Shown here: piece by piece, positions 1 to 7,185 of the stretch | Layout of the letters: every line of letters begins with the position of its first letter | How positions within the stretch are numbered: the stretch's first letter is position 1 | Assembly (NCBI GenBank): GCA_030613345.1 | Contig: JAUWMD010000106.1 | Coordinates: 1-8,314, forward strand | Origin: Candidatus Krumholzibacteriota bacterium | Lineage (GTDB): Bacteria > Krumholzibacteriota > Krumholzibacteriia > Krumholzibacteriales > Krumholzibacteriaceae | Reading direction: 5' to 3' | DNA: 8,314 nucleotides | Notes under the pieces: model-generated | Told to the model about the DNA's origin: nothing | Database searches by the model: none | The model's input: the letters and a program-made list of their open reading frames with translations, nothing else | Translations under genes and position numbers: made by a program

Positions 1-3000
1 GGCATATGTGCCGAGATCGTCAAGCCCGCCGAGGGAACAATATTCACCGACAGGGACGGGATTGCCGTCGAAGTCGTCGCGCCGCTCGTGTCGGCGGTGG
101 CGCTCTACGTAAACAACGTCCCGGTCGGGAGGGAGAAGATCGGACAGAAACAGATCGACATAGGCCAAGGCACGCTGGGATTCATATTCTACGGAGTGAA
201 GATCTCGCAGGTCCTGAACAAAATACTCAACGTCTGCCGCTCCCGCGGAGAGAAGAACGTCTGCGTGCGCCACGTATATCTCGCCGGCAAGCCCTCGTCC
301 GTCCTGGTCGAACACAGGGACGTCGAGGTCCCGGCCGACGGCAGGTCGAAGCCCGAGCTGGTATTCCTCGTCAGCGACGAGCACGGTCTGCCCGCAAGGG
401 ACGGATTGTTCCTCACCGTGACCGGCCCCGGCGACCTCATCGACGAGCTCGACGCCAATCCGAAGCTCGTCGGCGTACAGGTCGCGACGGTGGACGGCCG
501 CGTCTCGCTCTCTCTTCCACCCTCAGGATATTCGCGCAGGGAGAGGATCGCCGTTGCGCTCGAGGGCCTGACCGCGGAGACCCGTCTTGAGTACGTCTCG
601 CCGATGAGGGACTGGTTCCTCTTCGGATTCGGAGAGGGCGATGTCGGATACAGCAGCCTCAAGGGAACCGGTTCGACGCAGAGGACGTACGAGCGCTATC
701 CCGACGGCCTCTACGCCGAGGGAAAGCTCGCTTTCTACGGGCAGGGCGAGGTGAGTACGGGGCACCTGCTAACGATGGCGATAGATACGAGGCCGATCGT
801 CGAGGACAAACTCCTCGACCGAGTCGAGCCTGAGAAGTACTACCCCATATACGGCGACGCGAGCGAGCTGAGATTCAACTCTTATTCGAAGCACGGAACC
901 TACGCGAGGCTCGATCACCGCTCCTACTCGGCGATGGTCGGCGACTACAGGACCGAGTTCGGCACTATGGAGTTCACGAGATACGACAGGACATTCTCGG
1001 GATTCAGTGGATGGGGACGCCGCGGGCGCTTCAACGTCACCGGGTTCATGTCGTACAGCGACCAGATCACCATCCAGGACGAGCTGCGCGCGAACGGAAC
1101 GAGCGGTTTCTATTTCCTCAGCCATTATCCGCTTCTCGAGAACAGCGAGAAAATACGGATAGAAGTCCGCGACAGGTTCCAGTCGGAGAATATCGTCCGC
1201 GTCGACTACTACAGTGTGAACAAGGATTACGACATCAACTACATGGACGGCTCGATACTCTTCAAGCAGCCGATCCTCGCCTTCGACGAGAACTTCAACC
1301 CGCGGCACATCGTCGTTACCTACGAGTGTCGCTCGGCCTCCGACAACAATGTCGTGGCCGGTATCCGGCCGACCGTCGAGCTTGCCGACTCGCTGATGAT
1401 GGGAGTCACAGCGGTGATACAGGACGAAGGTGAGCACAATTACTCGCTCGTGGGCGTCGATCTCGCCGGTCATTTCTGGAAGGATCTCTTCATCGAGACC
1501 GAATACGCGCGGAGCGAGAAGTTCGTCGTCGGCAGCGGAGGCGCCTTCAGGCTCAAGCTCATGGGACGGCACGACCGCATGCTGAAATGGAACGCCTACT
1601 ACCGCGACATAGATGAGAACTTTTTCAACCCCTCGTTCTCAGGCGGCAAGACCGAGCTGGGCAGCAGGAAGATCGGTGGCGATCTCGACTGGAGGATCGG
1701 CCGGGGCTGGTCGCTTGTGACGAAGGGATACGGGCACAGGTATGCGCAGCGTGACGAGAAGAAGGGGTACTTCGACATAAAGGGAAATTTCAGGTCCGGC
1801 GCACTCGAAGGCTCCTTCGGCCTGGCCCACGCATCGTTCAGCGATACGAGGGCGGGATCGTCCTCATCCGAACTCCTCGTCGCCGCCGGCGGATACAGAA
1901 ATGACAAGACGAAGGCGGAGCTTCAGCTCGACAAGAACGTCGCCGGTGACGAAGTGCCGGACTACCCCGACCGTATCCAGGCGAAGCTCACGCAGAAGAT
2001 ATGGAAATACCTCGACGGCGTGTTGTCCTACGAGTACAGGTCGAGCAGCCGGTCGGGCTCGAGGCATCTCACGCAGCTCGGGATCGAATCCCGGATAACG
2101 GAGAATCTCAGCGCCTATTCCCGGTATCGCATGGAAGGCGCGATGAGCGGCGAGAGGTCGCAGGCTATGATCGGCATGAAGAACAGGTTCAGGCTTTCTC
2201 CCGGTCTGACATCGACCCTTTCGGTCGAAAAGCTCTCCACGGTGAGCGGGCTCGACCTCGAGGACTTCACCGCATTCGTCACCGAGTGGCTCTACACGCC
2301 GCCGGGGAAGAACTACAAGGTCAAGGGCGGATACGAGGTCAGGCTCGAGAGGGAGAGGACGAAGCATCTCGTCGGGTTCGCCGCGCTCAAGCGACTCAGC
2401 GAGACCTGGGCGGGACTCATCAAGGTCGACGCCTGGTACTCCGACGAGGATGTGACGATGGACCGGTCGAAGAGTGCCGGAAGAATCGGGTTCTCTTACA
2501 GGCCCGGGCACGGCCCGCTGACCGTCCTCTCGATGATCAAGGGCGTTTACGAGAAGAACAGCCCCGCCTACCCACGGGGAATCGACAAGGCGCTTACAGT
2601 GATGACCGAGGCGAACTATCACCTCAGCGACAGGTGGGAGCTCGAGGGCAAGGTCGCCGGCCGCTGGGTGGAGAACTCTTTCAGGTATCTCACGGTGAGC
2701 TCGTCGACATACATGTACCAGACCCAGCTGATAAGGATGTTCGGCAGAGCCTGGGATGTGAGCGTGGCGGGGCGCGTCGTCCAACAGATTGAGACGGGCA
2801 CCCTGAGGTACGGCGGCGGGATCCAGGCCGGCAGGATCATACGCGAGAACGTCTGGGTCGGAGCAGGGTACGATTTCGGCGGGCACAGGGAAGCCGACGC
2901 CGAGGTAAACGAATTCACGAGAAACGGTTTTCACATAGGGATCAAGCTGAAGTTCGACGAGAAGCTGCTCGGGTATTTCAACGGCAGTGCGGGAGATTGA
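1..3000 (+). CDS. Outer-membrane beta-barrel protein with N-terminal Ig-like domains (5' end outside window)
   Basis: The reading frame is open from the first base, and the residues before the first possible in-window start (GTG at 88) already read as an Ig-like strand pattern (VKPAEGTIFTDRDGIAVEV). The true start is therefore upstream; 999 residues are visible. Visible residues about 5-110 look like a small Ig-like domain (LYVNNVPV, then VYLAGKPS). Residues about 115-200 resemble an invasin/Big_1-type domain (LVFLVSDEHGLPARDG, then LPPSGYSRRE) leading to PMRDWFLFGFGEG at 202-214. From there to the end the protein is rich in alternating aromatic/polar beta-strands and finishes with GFHIGIKLKF (to residue 985), an outer-membrane terminal-strand pattern, plus a 14-residue tail. 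Residues about 361-450 carry a segment known from large bacterial surface proteins: ELRANGTSGFYFLSHYPLL, IRIEVRDRF, DYDINYMDGSILFKQPI. No catalytic motif is seen. Gene 2 starts 15 bases downstream, so co-transcription is likely. The barrel call rests on pattern only; the molecular function is unknown. Confidence 0.8.
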   Translation, partial: GICAEIVKPAEGTIFTDRDGIAVEVVAPLVSAVALYVNNVPVGREKIGQKQIDIGQGTLGFIFYGVKISQVLNKILNVCRSRGEKNVCVRHVYLAGKPSSVLVEHRDVEVPADGRSKPELVFLVSDEHGLPARDGLFLTVTGPGDLIDELDANPKLVGVQVATVDGRVSLSLPPSGYSRRERIAVALEGLTAETRLEYVSPMRDWFLFGFGEGDVGYSSLKGTGSTQRTYERYPDGLYAEGKLAFYGQGEVSTGHLLTMAIDTRPIVEDKLLDRVEPEKYYPIYGDASELRFNSYSKHGTYARLDHRSYSAMVGDYRTEFGTMEFTRYDRTFSGFSGWGRRGRFNVTGFMSYSDQITIQDELRANGTSGFYFLSHYPLLENSEKIRIEVRDRFQSENIVRVDYYSVNKDYDINYMDGSILFKQPILAFDENFNPRHIVVTYECRSASDNNVVAGIRPTVELADSLMMGVTAVIQDEGEHNYSLVGVDLAGHFWKDLFIETEYARSEKFVVGSGGAFRLKLMGRHDRMLKWNAYYRDIDENFFNPSFSGGKTELGSRKIGGDLDWRIGRGWSLVTKGYGHRYAQRDEKKGYFDIKGNFRSGALEGSFGLAHASFSDTRAGSSSSELLVAAGGYRNDKTKAELQLDKNVAGDEVPDYPDRIQAKLTQKIWKYLDGVLSYEYRSSSRSGSRHLTQLGIESRITENLSAYSRYRMEGAMSGERSQAMIGMKNRFRLSPGLTSTLSVEKLSTVSGLDLEDFTAFVTEWLYTPPGKNYKVKGGYEVRLERERTKHLVGFAALKRLSETWAGLIKVDAWYSDEDVTMDRSKSAGRIGFSYRPGHGPLTVLSMIKGVYEKNSPAYPRGIDKALTVMTEANYHLSDRWELEGKVAGRWVENSFRYLTVSSSTYMYQTQLIRMFGRAWDVSVAGRVVQQIETGTLRYGGGIQAGRIIRENVWVGAGYDFGGHREADAEVNEFTRNGFHIGIKLKFDEKLLGYFNGSAGD

Positions 3001-3015
3001 TCTGGCAAACGGGAT

Positions 3016-3162
3016 ATGGATATGAAGAGAAGCATAGATAAGAAACAAGGCTCGACGATCAGAAACGAATCGATGTTTACGAGCAGGCCGGCGATGGTGC
3101 TGCTCGCAGCCGTCGCCCTGTCCGCAGCTGCCTCGCTCCTGGTCCCGTCGGCAGTGGATGCG
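3016..3162 (+). other. Signal peptide of the repeat protein (start choice uncertain)
   Basis: Residues 1-49 from the 3016 start hold a positively charged n-region, a hydrophobic core (MVLLAAVALSAAASLLV) and a V-D-A cleavage site before GELIQGG. Starting at 3016 gives an unusually long charged n-region of about 26 residues; starting at ATG 3073 gives a compact 30-residue signal (MFTSRPAMVLL...) of more usual size. Neither has a good ribosome-binding site at normal spacing: GGGAG at 2991-2995 lies about 20 bases before 3016. The 3016 start sits closest to the upstream stop and would suit translational coupling. Secretion via Sec is well supported; the exact start is not. Confidence 0.8.
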
Positions 3163-6100
3163 GGAGAGCTCATACAGGGCGGAGGGTTCGAGACCGGTTC
3201 GTTCGTCTCGCCGTGGGTGGACGGCGCCGCGCTAAGCAACGGCCAGCTGGGACCGAACTTCGCCGATCATGTCGTTGCGCTCGATCTTCCATACTCGGGC
3301 AACTGGTCCGCGCTGATCGGATTCAAGTATACGGCACAGATAGGGAACCGGTACGGGTTCATCTATCACGACGTGACGATCCCGGCGAACATATCACGGG
3401 CCGTTCTCGGCTTCAGGTACCGGCAGCAGGGCTTCGACGGTCTTCAGTACGATCCGTTCATTGCGGCGGTAAGGACGACCGGGGGGGTGCTTCGCGAGAC
3501 GGTCGCCAACTTCGCATTCGGCGAGTGGAACAACCAGTTCAAGGACAGCGGCTGGATCGAGGACAACGGCGACGGAACCCCGGGATATGACCTCACGTCG
3601 TATGCCGGCCAGACGATCAGGATCGATTTCAGGCAGTACAACTCTTACGACGATCTCTATGAGACGTGGGCCTTCGTCGACGACGTCTCTCTCAGATATT
3701 ACAAGTTCGTCGACCTCGCGGCGGACGGCGACGGCGACGATCTCTTCGGCGACCCGGGAACGGGCGACGGGGGGAGCTCATATTCCAGCGGCGAGACGGG
3801 GGAGACGGTGACCTGCTATTTAGACATCGAGAACGAAGGTCTCGATGTCGACTCCTACACACTATCCGTCTCTCCCCCCGCCAGCTGGACCGCGGTGATC
3901 AACTATGGCGGCACCGACTATCCCTTCCCGTGGACGACACCGGCAGTCTCCCCGGGAAGCACGATCACGGCCGAGGTCAGGCTCACCATTCCCGCCGGCG
4001 AATCGCTCGGCGGCTACACGACGATACTCGATGCGGTCTCGACCTCGTTCGGCAACAGGTTCGATTCGGTCACACTCGGCACGACGGTCATCCCGTCAGA
4101 TTACCTCGTCGACCTGACGATAGACGCGAACGGGCTCGGCGTCATCGATCCGGACGGCGGCGGAGGGATCTCGTTCCTCGAGACGGCTCCAAACACGACG
4201 GTCGACTACATGATCGATCTCTACAACGAGGGCGTGCTGGGCGATGTCTTCCAGATCAGGTGGACGGTCCCCGCGCCGCTGACCGCGGTGGTGATCGACG
4301 GCGGAACGACTCATACAGGACAGTTCGTGACCGGATCGATCGCTCCCGGAAACACAGGCACATACACGCTGCGCATAACGGTCCCGACCCAGCTGGCCGG
4401 CGGCGACTACGATACATACCTCTATGCCGTCTCGCAGGGAGACACCCTGAGGAAAGATGGGGTCAGGGCGGTCACAAGGGTCCTTTCCCCGAAGCTCGAC
4501 ATGATCATCAGTGGAAGCGGCGATGACATCTACGATCCGACTGGCGGGGGCCAGGGCGGCGCCAGTACAGTTACAGGTAGGCGCAGCGCAATGGTGACAT
4601 TCCCCGTAACGTTCCAGAACGAGGGCGCCTTCCGCGACTCCTTCACCGTCGACTGGACGAGCCCCGGCAGCGACTGGAGCGCCGTGATAAGGGATGACGC
4701 GGGAGTGACGCATGCCTTCCCATGGACGACGCCGGGTTTCGAGCCGTTCAGTTCGAGGGAATATGTCCTTATAATCACGATACCGGGGAACGCCACATAC
4801 GATACCTATGTCTCGATACTCAGCGCTGTCTCTGAGGTCAACAGCCCGATCGCCGAGAGTGTGACGGCCGCGATCTCGGTCAGCTCGAGCAACGAGGTCG
4901 ACCTCGTTATCGACGGCGACGGTGAAAATATATACGGCGCGCTCGGGACGGGCCTCGGCGCCAGTTCCGTTCATTCAGCGTCGCCGGGAGATACGGTCTC
5001 GTTCAGTGTCTTCCTCGAGAACGAGAACGGAGAGAACCTCTTCGATATCCAGTGGAACAGTCCTGCCGGATGGACGGTGCTGTTCAACGGGCTTCCGTCC
5101 CCTCTGACCGGGATGACTGCGGGCACATATACGCTGCAGGCCGTCATCCCTGTCGGAAGCGCGGGCGGCACACACAATATCATCCTCGACGCCTTCAAGA
5201 CGAACAAGAATTACGCGGTCGACAGCGGGCTCAACCGCGTGATCGTCGTGCCGGGGTATACTGTCGATGCGCTCATAGACGGCAACGGCGACGGGATCTA
5301 CGGCACGCCGGGATTCGGCGGCGGGGGATTCTCCCTGCAGAGCACTATCGGAGGGAGGATCGTCAACTTCACCGTCGAGCTCCATAACGAGGGATCGCTC
5401 GATGAGAACTACACGGTCAGCTGGAACACCTTCTCCGGATGGGCGGCCGTCTTCGACGGCGCGGTTTCGCCCTATACGACGGGCAATATTATCCCCGGCG
5501 GCTCAGGCCTCTACTCGTTCAGCGTCACGATACCATTGACCGCGGCGCCCGGAGATTACGACTACATCATCGATGTCGCATCTACTATCGACCCGGGCAA
5601 TGTGGAGAGCGTGACAGCGAGGATCACTATAAATCCGCCTCCATCGGTTGACCTTGTGATAGACGGTAACGGGGCGTTCGATATCGCCGCGGCCGGTTCG
5701 GGTCTTGGCGGAAGCGCCATGACTTTCGGCGCTCCGGGAAGTCTCGTCACGGCATCTATCGAGGTAGTCAACAGGGGCGGATTCCCCGATTCGATAAGGA
5801 TAACCTGGGCCGACCCTGTCGGCTGGCCGGCGGGATCGATCATTCTGAATGACGGCGTCTCCGATCACGCGTCGCCGTTTGTCACCCCGATCATCGCACC
5901 CGCCGCGTCGGTGACATACACGATGCGCGTCACGATACCAGCGACGGCCGGATCGAGGAGCCGTATCATCATAGACGGACTGACCATCTCGGGTAACTAC
6001 GAGGACTCGGTCCTGCTCGAGATAATCACCTCGGCGTTCGTCATGGGACGCGTCTTCGAGGATGCTGATCATGACGGGCTCTATACCGCGGGCGAGGCGG

Positions 6101-7062
6101 GGCTGGGAGGCGTGACGATAACCCTGACCGATCCTTCCATGCCACAGGTCGCCGTTACCGTGGCAGACGGTTCGTATATCTTCGAGATCCCCGGCGGGAT
6201 CCTTCGCGATGTGATCGAGATGACGCCTTCAGGGATGATAAGTATCAGCCCTGATACGGTGTCCGCGGGCACTCCCGTCGCGGGAGATACAGTAACGATA
6301 GACTTTGCCGATGTATACGTATCGGTGATCACTACAGATATGGCCGCTAACGGGCCAGCAGGTGGATTCATAGATGTCGCACACACGATAACGGCAGGAA
6401 CGGCGGGCCAGTCCGCGGTCTCGGCCGTGCTTCCGGCAGGATGGCTCGATGTCTGGTACCGCGATGTCAATGGAGACGGTATCCTCGATGGGGGCGATAC
6501 AAGGCTCACTACCTCCGATCTCGATCTCGACCCGGCTTTCCCGGGCCGCGACATCGTTCCTGTCATCGTCCAGGTATTCGTGCCGGTGACTGTGCCGGCG
6601 GGTACGGTCGGCAGCTGCGTGTTTACTCTCGAGCAGACCCTCTCGGGAACGACGATCGTCACCACATCGGATGTAACGGACATGCTTACCGTGCTGGCCA
6701 GCGCGAGCGGGCATCTCGATCTGGTAAAAGCGGTCGATCATGCTCAGGCGAGGCCCGGGGATGTGATCACGTACACGATCACCTTCACCAACCCGGGGAT
6801 CGAGGATGTGCGGGAAATAGAGATATTCGATCCGATCTCCCCTTCGGTCGACCTCGTCACCGGCGCCTACGGACCGGGAAATGATATCGCCTGGACAAGC
6901 GGCGGCACGACCGTTTATCTCACCGCCGATCCGGCCGACGCCGACGAGGCCCTCTACGACCCGGCCGCGCACACCCTGAGAATCATATTCTCGCGGCAGG
7001 CGCCCTTCGCCCTCGGCAGCGGCGAGACGGGGAGCATAGAGTACCAGGTGAGGATCAGGTAG
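3016..7062 (+). CDS. Large secreted multidomain repeat protein (NEW3-like repeats, SdrD_B/Cna-B, DUF11)
   Basis: A 1348-residue exported protein, probably displayed on or released from the cell surface; no enzymatic motif is seen. Domain order: signal peptide (likely cleavage VDA|GEL after residue 49); jelly-roll-like N-terminal domain (about 50-231); six tandem repeats starting at residues 232, 365, 494, 628, 750 and 878; SdrD_B/Cna-B-like domain (about 1008-1101); DUF11-like module with an EF-hand-like loop (about 1102-1232); DUF11 domain (about 1233-1348). The repeats share a VDLxIDGxGD head, a central NEG.xxDxF..xW signature and an IPxxxxxGxYxxxLxAxS tail, reminiscent of the NPCBM-associated NEW3 beta-sandwich of glycosidases. 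Such domains typically form rods or stalks and mediate adhesion or carbohydrate contact; that role here is inference. The C-terminus ends in the last DUF11 strand (EYQVRIR) with no LPXTG, PEP-CTERM or obvious type IX sorting domain. The start is uncertain: ATG at 3016, 3022 or 3073 all precede the hydrophobic core and none has a strong Shine-Dalgarno. Confidence 0.9.
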   Translation: MDMKRSIDKKQGSTIRNESMFTSRPAMVLLAAVALSAAASLLVPSAVDAGELIQGGGFETGSFVSPWVDGAALSNGQLGPNFADHVVALDLPYSGNWSALIGFKYTAQIGNRYGFIYHDVTIPANISRAVLGFRYRQQGFDGLQYDPFIAAVRTTGGVLRETVANFAFGEWNNQFKDSGWIEDNGDGTPGYDLTSYAGQTIRIDFRQYNSYDDLYETWAFVDDVSLRYYKFVDLAADGDGDDLFGDPGTGDGGSSYSSGETGETVTCYLDIENEGLDVDSYTLSVSPPASWTAVINYGGTDYPFPWTTPAVSPGSTITAEVRLTIPAGESLGGYTTILDAVSTSFGNRFDSVTLGTTVIPSDYLVDLTIDANGLGVIDPDGGGGISFLETAPNTTVDYMIDLYNEGVLGDVFQIRWTVPAPLTAVVIDGGTTHTGQFVTGSIAPGNTGTYTLRITVPTQLAGGDYDTYLYAVSQGDTLRKDGVRAVTRVLSPKLDMIISGSGDDIYDPTGGGQGGASTVTGRRSAMVTFPVTFQNEGAFRDSFTVDWTSPGSDWSAVIRDDAGVTHAFPWTTPGFEPFSSREYVLIITIPGNATYDTYVSILSAVSEVNSPIAESVTAAISVSSSNEVDLVIDGDGENIYGALGTGLGASSVHSASPGDTVSFSVFLENENGENLFDIQWNSPAGWTVLFNGLPSPLTGMTAGTYTLQAVIPVGSAGGTHNIILDAFKTNKNYAVDSGLNRVIVVPGYTVDALIDGNGDGIYGTPGFGGGGFSLQSTIGGRIVNFTVELHNEGSLDENYTVSWNTFSGWAAVFDGAVSPYTTGNIIPGGSGLYSFSVTIPLTAAPGDYDYIIDVASTIDPGNVESVTARITINPPPSVDLVIDGNGAFDIAAAGSGLGGSAMTFGAPGSLVTASIEVVNRGGFPDSIRITWADPVGWPAGSIILNDGVSDHASPFVTPIIAPAASVTYTMRVTIPATAGSRSRIIIDGLTISGNYEDSVLLEIITSAFVMGRVFEDADHDGLYTAGEAGLGGVTITLTDPSMPQVAVTVADGSYIFEIPGGILRDVIEMTPSGMISISPDTVSAGTPVAGDTVTIDFADVYVSVITTDMAANGPAGGFIDVAHTITAGTAGQSAVSAVLPAGWLDVWYRDVNGDGILDGGDTRLTTSDLDLDPAFPGRDIVPVIVQVFVPVTVPAGTVGSCVFTLEQTLSGTTIVTTSDVTDMLTVLASASGHLDLVKAVDHAQARPGDVITYTITFTNPGIEDVREIEIFDPISPSVDLVTGAYGPGNDIAWTSGGTTVYLTADPADADEALYDPAAHTLRIIFSRQAPFALGSGETGSIEYQVRIR
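3163..3708 (+). other. N-terminal jelly-roll-like (ConA/MAM/CBM-type) domain of the repeat protein
   Basis: Residues about 50-231 open with GGGFETGSFVSPWV and close with IRIDFRQYNSYDD then WAFVDDVSLRYY. That is the first-strand and last-strand pattern of beta-sandwich domains related to carbohydrate-binding modules and MAM/ConA-like folds found at the N-termini of secreted proteins. The middle has alternating aromatic strands (IYHDVTIP, LGFRYRQQ). This suggests binding to glycan or another surface ligand, but the ligand cannot be read from sequence and the fold call is by resemblance only. Confidence 0.55.
3709..6036 (+). repeat. Array of six tandem ~122-134-residue NEW3-like repeats (in-frame, diverged)
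   Basis: Repeat units start at nucleotides 3709, 4108, 4495, 4897, 5263 and 5647 (133, 129, 134, 122, 128 and 130 residues). Heads read VDLAADGDGDDLFG, VDLTIDANGLGVID, LDMIISGSGDDIYD, VDLVIDGDGENIYG, VDALIDGNGDGIYG and VDLVIDGNGAFDIA. Each is followed by a glycine-rich turn, then strands with E/N-N-E/R-G, a Trp-containing strand (W..P..W or close), an APG/SPG turn, a (V/I)TIP strand and a final LDAVS-like strand. The pattern resembles the NEW3 (NPCBM-associated) beta-sandwich. Units 4 and 5 lack the PFPWTTP-type insertion seen in units 1 and 3 and, in variant form, unit 6. The units are diverged at DNA level, so the array is old rather than recently expanded. The acidic Asp/Gly heads could bind calcium between domains; that is inference. 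Confidence 0.9.
6037..6318 (+). other. SdrD_B/Cna-B-like domain
   Basis: Residues about 1008-1101 follow the family pattern closely: GRVFEDADHDGLYTAGEAGL, then GVTITLTD, then ADGSYIFEIPGG. This beta-sandwich, common in Gram-positive and FCB surface proteins, often serves as a rigid stalk with a calcium-binding DxDxDG loop, and that loop is present here (DADHDG). Its role in this protein is presumably structural. Confidence 0.8.
6319..6711 (+). other. DUF11-like module with EF-hand-like loop
   Basis: Residues about 1102-1232 contain YRDVNGDGILDGGDTRL, a DxNxDGxxDxxD loop with Asp/Asn at 1150, 1152, 1154, 1158 and 1161, the spacing of an EF-hand/dockerin calcium loop. It is followed by VFVPVTVPAGTVGS. 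This combination (a trailing 'YRDVNGDG' strand and a 'VPAGT..G' strand) recurs in proteins built from DUF11-type repeats. It is a single loop, not a dockerin pair. Confidence 0.6.
6712..7059 (+). other. C-terminal DUF11 domain
   Basis: Residues about 1233-1348 read HLDLVKAVDHAQARPGDVIT, then YTITFTNPG, then an IFDPISPSVDL strand, and finish with LGSGETGSIEYQVRIR. The K-x-x-x-PGD-x-x-TYTI-x-x-x-N-x-G pattern is the classic DUF11 (TIGR01451-type) surface repeat. The stop codon falls at the end of the last strand, so the domain is complete and the protein carries no extra C-terminal tail. Confidence 0.85.
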
Positions 7063-7103
7063 TACTCATCAGGCAGACCGGCGGGAGAGAGCCGGGCAGA
7101 TAT

Positions 7104-7120
7104 TTCGGGCATATCCCGGA
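7104..7120 (+). terminator. Weak stem-loop downstream of the repeat protein gene
   Basis: TTCGGG and CCCGGA can pair (one G-U) around a 5-base loop, 42 bases after the stop of the repeat protein gene. No run of T follows, so if this ends transcription it is not a canonical intrinsic terminator. It could equally be chance in GC-rich DNA. Confidence 0.2.
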
Positions 7121-7150
7121 TAGAGGGACTTATCCGCAGGTCAGTGATAT

Positions 7151-7177
7151 CAGCAACAAGTGAGACAGCAACAGGTG
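7151..7177. repeat. 12-base near-direct repeat pair
   Basis: CAGCAACAAGTG (7151-7162) and CAGCAACAGGTG (7166-7177) differ at one base and are spaced 15 bases start to start, ending nine bases before the palindrome. The function is unknown; the pair could be chance. Confidence 0.45.
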
Positions 7178-7185
7178 GGTGAATT

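Noticed and set aside
2001..2792. 263-codon open frame on the plus strand inside the barrel gene
   Set aside because: Arg/Gly/Gln-rich shadow of the real frame, with no recognisable motif; the overlapping frame has coherent beta-strand structure.
1864..3048. 394-codon open frame on the minus strand
   Set aside because: It lies wholly opposite the barrel gene, has low-complexity Arg/Pro/Val-rich composition and no domain pattern; long antisense frames are common in GC-rich genes.
3666..4526. 286-codon open frame on the plus strand inside the repeat protein gene
   Set aside because: Extremely Arg-rich out-of-frame translation; it overlaps repeat units that are clearly coding in the other frame.
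4096..4974. 292-codon minus-strand frame, and similar ones at 769-1572 and 6229-6972
   Set aside because: Antisense shadows of coding DNA without domain signatures, start context or separate gene space.
3709..6036. Possible CRISPR or recent tandem-duplication array
   Set aside because: The periodicity is protein-level (about 128 residues) with diverged DNA; there are no short identical direct repeats with spacers.
7063..7182. Possible readthrough of the TAG at 7060 extending the repeat protein
   Set aside because: The continuation is only 39 residues of Ser/Arg/Gly-rich sequence with no strand or sorting-domain pattern before the next TGA, so the TAG looks like the true end.
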